Origin: Chara braunii
Lineage: Eukaryota > Streptophyta > Charophyceae > Charales > Characeae
DNA: 43,133 nucleotides
Assembly (NCBI GenBank): GCA_003427395.1
Contig: BFEA01000460.1
Span: forward strand, 175,230 to 218,362
Direction of reading: 5' to 3'
Shown one piece after another: positions 31,494-42,829 of this stretch. Numbering within the stretch: the stretch's first letter is position 1; the number at the start of each line of letters is the position of its first letter. The notes under the pieces are model-generated. The model had not been told where the DNA came from. It ran no database searches and saw only the letters and a program-made list of their open reading frames with translations. Both the position numbers and the translations under genes were made by a program.

Positions 31494-31900
31494 GGGCCTC
31501 GCCACACCATTGTCGGGAACCTTTCTTTTTCACCAACTGTCAGACATTTTTCGCCAAGCGATTTTTCGCCAGAAACCCCCCCTTCGCCACACAGCACTGT
31601 AGAATGCACGCACTTGTGAATGTAAGATGGAAAAAGACGAACGCCCCTGAGGGTACGGCAAGCACTAGTCCATCCCGACCTCACGCCCACTCACCAATTT
31701 TGAAGAGAAGTCGATGGTGCAGCCGAGGCCTGTCAAAAACTTCGGAGTAGCAGGCTGGGGGTTCAAGAACTTTCGACAACAGGTGTAGAGAAGCATGCTC
31801 TGACAACTTGCGAATTTTCTTCCCGTCTCCAATTTTGACACCCTGTGTGGCGAAGAGAAATTATCGAAATCGTGGTTTCGACGCTGGTGTGGCGAGGCCC
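31494..31900. mobile_element. PIF/Harbinger-like MITE, TTA duplication
   Basis: Terminal inverted repeat GGGCCTCGCCACACCA at the left end; the reverse complement of the right end gives the same 16 bases. It is flanked by TTA (31491-31493) and TTA (31901-31903). Internal inverted copies of TTCGCCACACAG make the 407-bp element largely palindromic. A 3-bp TTA duplication and GGGCC termini are typical of Tourist/PIF-Harbinger MITEs. It encodes no protein. Confidence 0.8.
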
Positions 31901-31903
31901 TTA

Positions 31904-33059
31904 GGCTGTCATGCTCTCCATTTCGGCAAGATCTAGATTCGTGTTGTTGGTGTGTCAGTGTGTCATTTGCAGGCCTTTGGAAGATCATGGTGTGGCAGCA
32001 GGAAGGTCAGTCTGATGTGCGAATTTCATGGGGGGCATTTGTGGAAACGTCGTTCTCGCCAAGTCACCGTGCTCTTGTTCATTCACATTCATTATGCTAA
32101 TGGTACATCTCGTCATCCTCCAACACTCTTTTGATCCTCTTCTTCCTCTTCATCCTCTCTTTCATATGTTCTCTTCCTATCCTAGCCTATTCTCGTTATT
32201 CCTTGTCTGCATTCTTGTATATTCCATGTTTTCTGCGTACCCCCTGTTATTATTCCCTTAGCCTGTTTTCGCTCTCCCTGAGCTTTGATTTTCATTTTTG
32301 ACTTCAAGCACTCCACTTTTCTATTGTTGCTTATCTATATGCATGACTTCCTCTTTCTTCAGCACCGACATGCTATACAGCTGTACTATAGGAAGAGCCG
32401 TTTCACAGAAAGAATGACAGCAATGGAGAGAGATTCTTGCTTTGGTCGGTTGCATATTGCAGTAAGTGTGGAGACTTAGCATCTCCTACAAATATATTGA
32501 CATAAATGCGGTTGCAGCTTTAGCATTGCTTACCTCAGTAGCTTGTTTTATGCAGGACTGCGTGAGAAGGGCTCACGTTACTTTGAATGCTAAACCAAAT
32601 CCCATTAGCAAAGGATTGCTCTTCCACATGTCACGAATGATAGCGTTACAAAGAGAATGGAGAAGAACAATGGACTTCTCCATTCTCACTCCATTGCTTT
32701 AATTCTTGTTATGTGTCTAGTCGCCCTTTTCAAGGATCGGCTGTGTTTTTGTTGGTGGTTGTGATGCTTATCTCTTGCTTGTCCCATGCTGCTGGAAGCC
32801 TTGCTGCCAGGTGATAGAACCTGAACGGCAACGGAGGCAAGCAATGTCGTTGCTGCGACTGCTGCCAAGTGTAAGAGAGGGTGCTGCTTTCACATCATAT
32901 CACATGCTCTTGTTCTGTGTCTTCCTTGTTTCTTCATTTTCTCATTTTGATCCATTGTTCATCCATTCTTTGCTCTAGGGGCAAGAAAGGGCAAGGAGGT
33001 CTGTAGAATTTTCTTGACCCTGTTTTTCCTTCAACCACCACTTAGTTTGCATTTGTCGA
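31904..33059. other. No gene recognised
   Basis: T/C-rich sequence with no supportable open frame. The left end of the 5' LTR of the downstream gypsy element may lie in here but could not be placed. Confidence 0.4.
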
Positions 33060-33590
33060 GTTGAGCAACACGTATGTGTGGATGGGTGCGCATGGTCGCT
33101 AGGTGGGCAATTCCGGGCTGCTAGGCGCAAAGGGGGTGTCGGCGATGGTGGTCTTCGGGTGTGGGGGATGCACACTGTGGGTAGTCGAGGGGTGAGGTGA
33201 TAAGAGAGAGAGACGTACCTGGTGTATGCTGGCACTCTGCATGGGTGACATCATCACATACATTGTGTCTTCAGCATCGAAGTGAATCCTGTTGCATGAA
33301 CGTAGTGTAGGCTAGAGTAGGCTGAGTAGGATAGGCTGGGTGCTGAGCGCCAATCAGGAATAGAGACATTGTTGATGTGGCGAGAGAGTGTCGACGTCGA
33401 CATTTGAGTTCATTGTATTGCTCTCATTTGGCAGAGAGTGTCGACGTGGACAGTTGAGTTCATTGTATTGCTCTTATTTGGCTCATCTCGGTGCATTGTG
33501 CATTCTGCTTGGCGTACGACTATCTGGACTACTTCGTGATTTTGCAATTTGGATTTCTGTATATCACTCTCCCTCATTTTCCTTGGAATT
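33060..33590 (+). repeat. 5' LTR (right part) of the Ty3/gypsy element
   Basis: It ends immediately before the primer-binding site. Blocks such as TTGCTCTTATTTGG, GGTGGTCTTCGGGTG and CTCATTTTCCTTGG recur, in reverse orientation and the same order, in the inverted LTR at 37564-38651, which supports both calls. It includes a 50-bp tandem duplication (33383-33482) starting GAGAGTGTCGACGT. The left boundary is not resolved. Confidence 0.6.
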
Positions 33591-33610
33591 TGGTATCAGA
33601 GCTGGTTCGT
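33591..33610 (+). other. Primer-binding site, initiator Met-tRNA type
   Basis: TGGTATCAGAGC is the standard complement of the 3' end of plant initiator methionine tRNA and primes minus-strand synthesis in many plant LTR retrotransposons. Confidence 0.85.
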
Positions 33611-33657
33611 AGATCGTTGAGCACTAGCGCTGATGTTTTTGTTATTAGTGCGCTGAC

Positions 33658-33867
33658 GAAGCTTCTCTGCAGTAAGGATAAATTGGCACTGGCTTAACAA
33701 GGCCCTCCCGGGTAGAGGGGAGTGGGCCAGGAAAGCTGTGGCGACAGCGTGGGAGGTGTGGTGAAGCTTCTCCGCAGTAAGTATACATTGGCCCTGGCTT
33801 AATAATGCCATCCCGGGTAGAGGGGAGCGGGCCAGGAAGGCTGTGGCGACAGCGTGGGAGCTGTGGC
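33658..33867. repeat. 105-bp tandem duplication in the gypsy leader
   Basis: Two copies begin GAAGCTTCTC at 33658 and 33763 and share CCCGGGTAGAGGGGAG and GTGGCGACAGCGTGGGAG, differing at about ten positions. Confidence 0.85.
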
Positions 33868-34980
33868 AACAGCGGGTGTATGTGGGATGATGTGAGCATG
33901 CTGATATGGCATTTTGGCTGAGGTGGCACCGCATTGCAACGTTTGTGGTACTGTGGCTATGACCGGTCATCAAAATGCATGTTGGCTCAATTGGTGAGAA
34001 ATCTGTGGTGGGGGCCAGCAATCTTGAGGGTCGTTGTTCCCATACCTTATCTTCCCATCTCAGACTCTTCTTACCGTGAGGAAGAAAGTTCGACTTGAGA
34101 GTCTGCCGCTGGGTCAGGAGTCGTGAGCGCTCTACCTTGAGAGTCTACATTCTTCCTGGTGGCCCATCTGGAAGGAGAGGGCGGTGCCTCTGAAGGGCCC
34201 TGGATGAAGCACGGGTCACGGTCACCATGCCAACCCACGGGAGTAGAGCACGCAGGCATTGCTGCATTGTCCTTTGAGCTCTGGCTGCGCTATAGAGGGG
34301 TGTGGGGTGAGTCAGCCTGAGGGGGATCGACGTATACTGGACCGTCGTTAAAGACACTCCAGCGGGGAAACCGACTCGCACCGTATGCGAGGTATAAAAA
34401 TAGTATGGACCAGGCTGGCTTGCTCTACATTACCTGGGCACAGGGGTGGGCCGTTGTGCACACCATAGACACCGCTGCTTGATGATGCAATCAGGAACGT
34501 TGGATACAGGGGAGGGAAGATTCCAATTGGTGCTCGAGTACTAGCATTATTATTTCCATTGCTGCATATATTTTTATTTTCGACTAGTTGAGGTATGGCC
34601 GACTGTTAACACCTGACAAACACTTGCAGATTAGAGCTGTAGTAGTCTACCATTGCCAGTTCTATTTATTGCTGTTGTTCGAGAACTGATCGAAGTAGAA
34701 GTAAAGTAGAAGTAGATCATTGCTCAGTTTGTGTGTCTGTTGTTGACACCACTTGATCGGTACCTTGAGTGACTTGCGGAAATGGTAGCGGGAAAGGTAG
34801 AACTGACGATAGGAGGTTGACACGAGGGGAGACATGCCCTATTCCCGTTGTGTTCCAGGTCATGTTACTAGGGGACGAGAGAAGGTTCCGGGCCGAAGCA
34901 AGGGCCCAACGTTTGCAGACAGCTAGGGAGACAGCAACAGCTGCAGAGCGTTAACAAAGGCAGCAGCTATTGCTGACACA

Positions 34981-36215
34981 ATGGTCAGATCTTGTACAAC
35001 CTCACAGGGTCAGCAGATGTCAGGTACCTTGTCCATGTCCATGGCCTCATCTAGCGGGATGAGTTCAGGATCGTCCTTGAGTCAGATGGTGGCCTCACAG
35101 TACAGCCAGCGACCTCCACCCACTAGAGAAGAGATAGAGCTTCAACAAGGAGAATTACTCGGCATACAGCTAGAGAAGTAACTTAGGGATGCTACTGAAA
35201 AAGAAAATAAGATTAGAAGTAGAAAAGCCAGAATGGAGACCAGAGAGGCAGATATGGCTGCATTAGAAGGGTTAGATGACTCAGTCCTTGATGATGCAGG
35301 AAAAGTCATCAAGGCGAGTTTGCTGAGGATGCCTGCGTACACTGACAGCAGACTGGATGGCATCCAGTCCACCCTTGACCAGATTGTGAATGCCGTGCAG
35401 GGGAAGGGAAGGCCAGTCCCTTCCACAACAGGCGGGCGCACTTTCAGGTGACCATCAACTTATCCATTGCCGCCACTGAATCCGGCGGTGACAGGCTCCT
35501 TTGTTCCTCAGTTTGGTCTCCCACCAAGTGGTACGTCAGCAGCAGCAGCACAGACTGTTGCCTCTTCGTTCTCAGGTTCAGCTGCTGCAGCTACGGGGTA
35601 GCAGCCTGTCCCACAATTGGGACCACAACAACCTTGGTACCCGAAGACCCCTCTGAACCTACCTTAGACCTTCTCCGGGGATAAGAAGGATGAGGCACTC
35701 GACGCCTGGTTGAGGACGGTTCCAGTGTGGGTAAGGGCCAAGGGAACGCTGCGCAAGGAAGAGGTGATCACTACCGCCTCATATTTGGAGGGTTCGACAG
35801 CGAGGTGGTTAGATGGCCTAGTTGCATCCAAGGGTTTTGGCGGACAAATGAACGACTGGGCGCAGACCCAGACATTGGAGAGTCTTGCGGAGTTGGTAGA
35901 GACGCGTTGGCACAACCCTCAGCAGGCTCAACAGGCCATTGATGTGTTGGCCTGACTTGATAATAGAAAGTACAAGTCCATGCGAGAGCTCACCAGTGCA
36001 GTAGAAAAACTCATTGTCGTCCCTGGGGTCCGCTACGATCCTCAGGTCCTACTGACCATGTTCTTGAGATGTCTTCCCACAGACATCAAGAACTTGATGG
36101 TCAGTGAGGCCAGCATCGATTATCATACTCTTGACTCCTTCAGCTAGGAGCACAACAACCTGCAACGGACAGTAGGAAGAAGAAGATTTCACACGAGTGG
36201 ATGAAGAAAGGTAAT
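34981..36215 (+). pseudogene. gag of the Ty3/gypsy element, broken
   Basis: The N-terminal part is Ser/Met-rich and then coiled coil (TREEIELQQGELLGIQLEK, stop, RDATEKENKIRSRKARMETR). The capsid-like Retrotrans_gag domain follows (DAWLRTVPVWVRAKGTL, SYLEGSTARWLDGLV, VETRWHNPQQAQ, TMFLRCLPTDIKNLM) between about 35680 and 36150. At least five stops or frameshifts interrupt it, including TAA at 35179, TGA at 35449 and TGA at 35953. Gag normally forms the particle that packages the element RNA. Confidence 0.75.
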
Positions 36216-36469
36216 CGGTTGATGATGATTGATTCCAAAGGGAATCAAACTGAGATCGAGGATATTTTCGATCTTGCGGAGGATACAAAGACAAGTGACG
36301 GGAAAACCTGGAGGAAGAAAACCTCGCTGCAACAATTGGAGGTAAGGCTGCTGGTCGCAGAAAGGGTGGCCAGCAAAAGAGTCATGGGGAGGCACAAAAC
36401 TCTGCCAAGACTTCGGCCTGGGTGAGGGCTGGCGTGGATGAAGATCTGCGGAGGGACAATTTCACGCGG

Positions 36470-37560
36470 GTTGCTCGCATTAATTGCGACCATTACGGCC
36501 ATCAGCAATTCAAGCGCAAGAACGCAAAGGTGCAGCAGAAGATCCCACTTGTAGGAGGTGTGACCGGATCTTCCGCTTAGGATGGTGCGTCTACAAGCAT
36601 ATCCCAGGGAAACACATCTGGCCGGTCGAGGTTAAAGTTGGCTCTACTTATGCTGAGGTGGAAGAGGTTCCCTCTCCATTTCAAGAGTTGGTTGAGGCTA
36701 TTGACTCTCTTGTCACCCTGCAGGCACATCCAGACCAAACGAACCCGCTGTTCGCTAGATGTGTCTCAGACCTTAGAAGATTTAGAGACTAATTGGTCAG
36801 CAAGAGACCCTCGTGAGTCTTGGGTGGCATTGTCTAGAGGTCCTAGAGGGGAGCACTTCATTGTGGAGTTCGGTGTAGGTGGCCACAAGTGTGGTGCTTT
36901 CTTAGACATCGACTCCACGTTAGACTTCATAAGTGTGACTGCGTTGAGAAACTGCGCCTAGGGGACCGGGTGCAACGCTTGAGTAGATCTATAGCATCTA
37001 CTCTGTCCAACAAAGAGTGCATGGTAGTGAATGACTACGTCAAGGATGTGGTCTACACCTTCTCTTATAGAGGTGGGGAACTTAATCACATGATTTCATC
37101 CCTTGTTAGTGACGACTTATCTTTCGACATGCTGTTGGGTATGTACTACCTCGAGGTTGGCAAGCCTCAGTTCAAGTGGGACCGAAAGGTGCTCAAGCAT
37201 TTGCTGCCAGATGGGAGGACCGTTGGATTAGCTAAGTATAGGGCTAACAGGTTAATTGACTCCTATGGTTGCATGTGCGCATCAATGTTCTATAACTATT
37301 ATGAACATAACCAAGAGGAGGGTATGTACTTGGTCTTCGTCTCTAAGAAAGGGGAGGTCGTAAAATCACCTCTAGATATCGAAGCTGTCATCGCTACGTA
37401 CCCAGATCTGTTTGAGGAGCCTTCAGGAGTCGTAGACAGGAAGATTGTCCATGCCATGGAAATCATCCCAAGTAGTAAGACAACAAAGGGAAGATCTATA
37501 TGATGGTTCCGACCGAGTTGGACGACCTCCTTTGACAACTAAAAGAGCTCACTGAGAAGG
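36470..37560 (+). pseudogene. Protease and protease-RT linker of the gypsy element, broken
   Basis: A remnant zinc-knuckle region (INCDHYGHQQFKRK, about 36480) precedes an aspartic-protease core (VEFGVGGHKCGAFLDIDSTL, about 36860-36920) in which the expected catalytic D-T-G reads D-I-D. After a frame change the long open part continues (LLGMYYLEVGKPQFKWD, then YPDLFEEPSGVVDRKIVHAM, about 37400), the usual approach to the RT. The reading frame then runs into the inverted LTR. Catalytic loss means no polyprotein processing. Confidence 0.75.
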
Positions 37561-37563
37561 GTT

Positions 37564-38651
37564 TGCAAGGAAAATGAGCAATAGCGAACTTCAAAAACCA
37601 AGCGACATCATACACATGAAACCAATAGTCGTGACCTCAAACCAAAAGCAGAATTGCAACATAAGTTCCACCAAATAAGAGCACCGCAAAAGCTCACAAG
37701 TGACAATGTTGGAGTAGTCTCATCATCATCAATAAAGAACCAATGCTCACAAGTGACAATGTTGGAGTAGTCTCATCATCATCAACAAATAACCAATGTT
37801 GACATCCTATCTGGCGCTCTGCGCCCAGACTACAAATGGCAGATCCTATCTAGCCTATCTACAATGCAGCTGGTGACGTCAACAAAGAACCAATGTCGAC
37901 ATCCTATCTTGCGCTCTGCGCCCAGACTACAAATGGCAGATCCTATCTAGCCTATCTACAATGCAGCTGGTGACGTCAACAACTCCCCGAAGTACGAGCA
38001 GATCTCGGCCAATGTCGTTCGCCTTAAGCACTAGGTATGTCTCTCGTATCACTCACAACCTCAATCCCCCACTCACAAATGCCACGTGCACCCAAGAACC
38101 ACCATGCGCCTCATCTAGCTCAGCGCAGCGCAGCTCGGCTATGGCTGCCTGCTCTTCCTGCTCGCACGTGAGCGCGTGGGCGCTGACCAACGTTTAGCGC
38201 AACAGCTCTTGCGCAACATGTAGCCAGTGCCCGAATGCCCAATGCGAGGGCAGACACTTTCCTAAATGGAAGTGGCCTGCCTGCTGCGTGTGGCCTGGCT
38301 GCGTTGGGCCCCTACCCAGAAGCTTCCGGTAGGCCCCGAGAGGTTGAGCCCCGGTCCAAACGAATCAGGCCTAGGGCCGGTGACGGTTGCATGTGCCCAA
38401 CTGCCTGCAGCCTGTGTTTGGCCCTTGTTGTGTATCTGCCCCAGGGCCTGCCTTAGTTACGTATGAAAAAAGGTAGCCAGGGTCTGAGCGCTCTCAACCA
38501 ATTGACGCTGCGCAACTGCTTGAATTTCCCCAGTTGCGTGGTAGCCGAAAAATAGGCCTCTAGGCCTTGGTCGGGCCTGCCTTCACTTAGGGCGGCCGAC
38601 TTTGCTGCTTACAGGGGAAAAAGGGGGCTCATCGGGGCCTTATGCCTCACA
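37564..38651 (-). mobile_element. Solo LTR of a related gypsy family, inserted in inverse orientation
   Basis: Read on the minus strand it starts TGTGAGGCAT and ends CTCATTTTCCTTGCA (TG...CA). It shares ordered blocks with the 5' LTR of the host element. It splits the RT exactly: joining the flanks and keeping one 5-bp site gives the continuous motif [11 protein letters not shown]. The flanking GGGTT (37559-37563) and AAGTT are a decayed 5-bp duplication. Inside are two tandem duplications, about 54 bp (37690-37800) and 98 bp (37801-37990). Confidence 0.7.
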
Positions 38652-38655
38652 AGTT

Positions 38656-39780
38656 GGATACGGCTTAGTACAGCTCCCTGTAGGTCTCCAGTATTGTTTA
38701 TACCAAAGAAAAAGGGATCATTAAGGATGTGCATTGATTACAAAGGCCTCAATGCCATCACACAGAGCCTCCACCTTGAATCTACGACCTATTGGATAGG
38801 ATGCAGGGATGTAGGTACTTTACCAAGATAGACCTTAAATATGACTACCATCAAATTGCCATTAGACCAAAGGATCAACACAAAACCACTTTCCAAACCA
38901 GATACTGGTTGTACGAGTTTGTGGTGATGTCATTCGACCTTTGCAATGAGCCGGGTACATTCCAACACACCATGAATAGGGCATTCCATGATTACTTGGA
39001 TAAGTTTATTGTCGTGTACCTCAACGGTATTCTTATCTTCAGTAAGAATGTTGAGGAGCACGAGCAACACTTAGATCTTGTGCTTGGGCTCCTAAGGCAG
39101 CACAAGTATAAGATCATGAGGTATCTTCGGATGGGGTTAGGCCAGAAGATGCGAAGGTGGCTAGCATTCACGACTAGCTACGACCTCAGTCCGTGACAGA
39201 GGTCAAATCTTTCTTTGGGATGACAAGCTACTACCGCAACTTTGTGAAGAACTATAGTATGGTGGTTGTCCCCTTGACTGATCTAACACGCCTTGACACA
39301 CCATGGGAATGAACTGAAAAATGCGAGGGAGCCTTCAAGTGATTGAAGTACGCTCTCACACATCGTGAGATTCTCATGCTTCTTGATCCTGAGAAATCCT
39401 TCATCGTGACCACTGACGCAAGCCAATATGGCATGCACAGTGTTGGCTCAACAAAAGGGAAGAAGTTGAGGCCAATCGAGTAAGAAGATGCCACCAAAGA
39501 AGTTGGCAAAATCCACCTACGAAAGGGAACTCTACGCCTTTTACAAAGCTCTTGTCCACTGGAGGCATTATTTGTTGGGGAGGTTCTTCTATTTGAGGAC
39601 CGACCATCAGACACTTAAGTGGATCAAGACGTAGTCTGTTCTTTTCGACGCACTCAAACGTTAGATTGCAGTCATTGATCAATATGACTTCAAGCTAGAC
39701 TACATTAAGGGAGAGTACAATAAGGTTGCTGATGTGTTGTCGCGGAGGCAGACTACCTAGGTGCGCTAATAACTGAGTTT
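38656..39780 (+). pseudogene. Reverse transcriptase and RNase H of the gypsy element, broken
   Basis: [56 protein letters not shown] and VVYLNGILIFSKNVEEH. The catalytic YxDD position reads YLNG, so polymerase activity is lost. RNase H follows: FIVTTDASQYG (about 39400), a Glu-containing helix around 39520, LRTDHQTLKWI (about 39593) and the end motif GEYNKVADVLSRR (about 39710-39748). Stops and frameshifts are frequent (for example 39196-39198 and 39310). Confidence 0.85.
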
Positions 39781-40825
39781 GGTTTGTCGGATGATGTAAC
39801 TCGATCCCTGGTTGATGCCTACACAAAAGACCCCATTATGATGGACATCTGCGTAGCACGCCAAAAATGTTCGGCGCGCCACCGAGCAGCCAAACATGTT
39901 CGGTGCCCCACCAAGCAACTGAACATGTTCGGACGCTTGGCCGAGCAGGAACTGAACATCTTCGGCCGAGCACAAATTAGGGGGAAGCCGATCTCGTCCT
40001 TGTGTGTGTGTGGTGTGTGGGTTTGTGTGGGCTGTGTGTGTGTGCGTGTATGTTGAGGAGTGATGGGCAATGCCCCGAGGGCCCCCAAACCCTTAAATAT
40101 ATACAAACAAAAAATGAAAATAAAAAAATAAAAAAATAAAAATGTTTGGTCTCGGTCGATTTTGGGCCACGTTCGGGCTTGGTACCGAGCGTTCGGGTTC
40201 GGTCACCGAGCCCGAACACGATGCTACGCAGATGGACATCATACACAAACTTGAGGCCCAAAACAATACCACATCTGACAAGTTTGTGATGGTGGATGGG
40301 CTGCTCTTTCTTGAAAAGGCAGGGTTCAAAAGACTGTGTATGCTGTCTAGTGAGTCTTTGCTTAGTTTATTTTTAGGAGAATGCCATGATGGGACAAGGC
40401 AATTCAACATCTTAAGAAAACTATTGCTTCAATATTTCGGTCTTTGGAAAGTCTTGGACATCGTGGGTAACAATTTGGATGATCCCTCTTATGTGATTAG
40501 AATCCCTCGTCACCTGCGCACTTGCCCTGCATTTCACGCTTCCAAGCTTGCACCTTTCGCTGAGACTGACAAGTTCCCGTCAAGAAGGTCAATGTTGCCC
40601 CCAACCATGGATAGCCAAGTGAACGTCGACAATATCCTGTAACACAAAGATCTACTTGTATCCTAGGAAAGACTGTCGAAACCTACGAGGGAGTACCGGG
40701 TCAGATTTAGACATCATACAGATCCAAAGGAAGATTGTTGGTTCAGGAAAGAGGAGTTGTTCGAGATAGCACCTGAAGTGGTTGCAAAGTATGAACAGAA
40801 ATCGAAGGGGAAAGAACCTGCGTAA
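39781..40825 (+). pseudogene. Integrase remnant with chromodomain-like tail, core deleted and MITE inserted
   Basis: The start (DDVTRSLVDAYTKDPIM) belongs to the RNase H-integrase linker and is cut by the MITE at 39850-40230. It resumes with the integrase zinc-finger region (FVMVDGLLFLEKAGFKRLC, then GECHDG at about 40377). The sequence then jumps directly to the integrase C-terminal domain (YFGLWKVLDIVGNNLDDPSY, HASKLAPF), so the whole DDE catalytic core is missing. The end, REYRVRFRHHTDPKEDCWF, resembles a degenerate chromodomain as in chromovirus-like elements. Confidence 0.75.
39850..40230. mobile_element. Mutator-like MITE with perfect 10-bp target duplication
   Basis: 381 bp flanked by GATGGACATC on both sides (39840-39849 and 40231-40240). 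The terminal inverted repeat is TGCGTAGCA/TGCTACGCA. Subterminal regions carry repeated TGTTCGG and CCGAGC words on both sides, and the middle has a (TG)n and an A-rich tract. A 9-10 bp duplication is the Mutator signature, although the inverted repeats are short. It interrupts the gypsy integrase, so it is younger than that element. Confidence 0.8.
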
Positions 40826-40845
40826 AAGCATCTCAATGGACTTTC

Positions 40846-40858
40846 AAAGCTAAGGGGG
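40846..40858 (+). other. Polypurine tract; 3' LTR start near 40859
   Basis: AAAGCTAAGGGGG lies just after the last coding remnant and just before TGGCATGC, as expected for the plus-strand primer. A 3' LTR matching the 5' one was not recognisable beyond it. Confidence 0.55.
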
Positions 40859-41315
40859 ATGGCATGCAAGGATTGAGTCCTCGCGTTCTTGCTGGGGGGC
40901 ATGCAGTGCACCCAGTCACAAGAACGGAGGACAGGTACGGTCTTCCTGCCAGGCTTGAAGCCACCTCCTCACTCCCCCCATAGTCGTCAGTCCTTAGCAT
41001 CGTTTGCCCTAACAGGGCCCAATAGTCTCTCATAGTTGCAATAGTTACCTAAGGAGTGAAGTCTGAAGTATCCCATGTTCTATTAGTTGCCTCGCCTATG
41101 TTGGCACCCTCTCAATCCCTGGAGTTGACTAACTTGCAGACCCCCCATCTCTGTCATATGTTCATCCCAACAGTTTTTGATAGTTGACATGGTTGCAATA
41201 GTTGACTTAGTTGCAATAGGTTGTGCTATTATATCTCCTCTCCTTGCTACACCAAGTTCTCAATTGCTACAGTTTCCTAATCCTACATGTCTCCCCTCTA
41301 CCTCAATAGTTTTCC
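40859..41315. other. Possible degraded 3' LTR, no gene
   Basis: Includes an imperfect hairpin (CCTCGCGTTCTTG paired with CAAGAACGGAGG, 40877-40930) and a short repeat of AGTTG-C-ATAGTTGACT. There is no coding sequence. Confidence 0.35.
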
Positions 41316-41652
41316 CCCCAAACAAAGTCCCATGAGGAAACACTTAATCACCAGAGTTGTCTAACCTATATTAACTCACACAGTGCAGGTACTCATTCAC
41401 CCGAGTTACCTAATCTATATTTACTCGCACAATGTTTTTCCTATTAACTCACACAATGCAGCTACTCATTCACCAGAGTTACCTGATCTATATTTACTCG
41501 CACAGTGTTTTTCCTACTCCCCCCAACCAGAGTCCCATGAGGAAGCACTCAATCACCAGAGTTGCCCAACCTATATTAACTCGCACGATGCAAGCACTCA
41601 ATCACCAGAGTTTCCTAATCTATAATAACTCACACAGTGTTTTTCCTACCAG
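41316..41652. repeat. Degenerate higher-order minisatellite
   Basis: Units of about 50-60 bases contain CAATCACCAGAGTT, CCTAATCTATATTAACTC, CACA-TG and, in some, TTTTTCCTA. CCCATGAGGAA(A/G)CACT recurs twice. The apparent open frames here repeat themselves because of this periodicity. Confidence 0.8.
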
Positions 41653-41903
41653 ACCAAACTATCCTTACACATCTATGCTACGCTGCATTTACCACAGCTG
41701 TCACGAAGCAGATGCCACCGCTGTCTTCCCTTGTCATCCCAGATTATCATCCCTTGGTCTGCCCTGCCAGCTGGTGCTTACCTCCGTGGGCAGGTTCTTG
41801 CCATTTCCATTGCTATCGGATCCCATTTCCATTGCCATAGGCCAGGAGCATTTCCAATTGTGACCAAGGCAGAGTAGGGACCCCAGGCCGCTTGGAGGAG
41901 CGG

Positions 41904-42243
41904 TCAGGCCGAGAGAGACTTCCTTTTGGCGTCCGCAGCTATAGAGGTTTTGAGATTCGACATAGTCATGTTGCGCAGTGCCGACAGGGAGGCATGTTTG
42001 CTTTGGAAGATACTCGCTGTTCTCAGCGCCCACATTGCCCTCATGAATGCTGACCTAATAACTTCGATAGCGTAGGCTCTCTCTTTTCGGATATTCTCCG
42101 CACTCAGGTGCGTGCCAATCAGTAAGCAGGTTTCCCATTCCTCGTCAGTCATAGTCAGGATGTCCCCCCCAATTACCTCTCTCCACCAGTCCCAAAATTG
42201 GCTTTGGGTCGGGCACCCAGTCCAGAGGTGCGGAAGATCCTCT
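41904..42243 (-). pseudogene. C-terminal fragment of a LINE-type ORF2 (zinc-binding RT tail)
   Basis: An open minus-strand frame reads EDLPHLWTGCPTQSQFWDWW and then TMTDEEWETCLLIGTHL before a helical Lys/Arg/Ala-rich end. The H-L-W-x2-C-P...FW-x-WW pattern resembles the Cys/His segment after the RT in plant L1-type LINEs. No RT core is present, so it is a 3' remnant. A poly-T/A tract lies at 42247-42285. Confidence 0.45.
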
Positions 42244-42285
42244 CACAATTTGTTTTTTTTTGTTTTTTTTTTTAATAAAAAAAGG

Positions 42286-42829
42286 GTTGTAGAGGTGTTG
42301 AGGTTCATGACCCAGGGAGGATATCCGTCAGAGGGCTTTCCGCGTCAGGGTCAGCCCTACTGACGGTGCAGCGGGCCCACCCACTTACCAGTGATCTGTC
42401 GAGGGAAGAGCTCACAAACCTCGCTACCCACTCGGGAGTATCATCCCAGACCGGCGCTACCAGGCCGCTGCACCGGGGGTCACCCAGCACCCACTCAGGG
42501 CTTCACCTCCTTGTGGCTCCACAACCGGGAAGCGTTAGCACCACAGCCACCGTGGTGCCGCAGGGACGCGCCAGACCCTGCTAGGCGAGGGGTGACCCCC
42601 TCACTCCTCCCGCACGCTCCAACTAAGCCTGTTCCTCCCGGAGCCACTCTCTACCGTTACGGGGACCCATGAGGTACTCGCTCTACCGTTACGGGGACCC
42701 AGGAGGTACGGTTGGGTTGTCAGCATCCAGTGGGCACCCTTGCAGCCTTGCAGGTGGCTCCCCAGGTCTGGAGCTGAGCGGTGGACCCTGGTGTACGACC
42801 GTGCCCCTGGGAGCGCGCAAGCTCAGTTT
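42286..42829. other. No gene recognised; 32-bp duplication at 42649-42711
   Basis: GC-rich sequence. CTCTACCGTTACGGGGACCC followed by A-GAGGTAC occurs twice in tandem. Confidence 0.5.

Larger units (their letters stand above)
33591..40858 (+). mobile_element. Internal region of a dead Ty3/gypsy LTR retrotransposon
   Basis: The order is primer-binding site, leader, gag, protease, linker, RT, RNase H, integrase, chromodomain-like tail, polypurine tract, which is the gypsy order (RT before integrase). Nested insertions lie at 37564-38651 and 39850-40230. Many stops, an active-site loss in protease and RT, and a deleted integrase core show that it is inactive. Confidence 0.85.

Noticed and set aside
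33596-34021. Minus-strand open frame of 141 residues
   Set aside because: It is the antisense reading of the 105-bp duplication in the gypsy leader.
41383-41863. Two overlapping open frames of 80 and 143 residues
   Set aside because: The translation repeats with the minisatellite period, so it is a by-product of tandem repeats.
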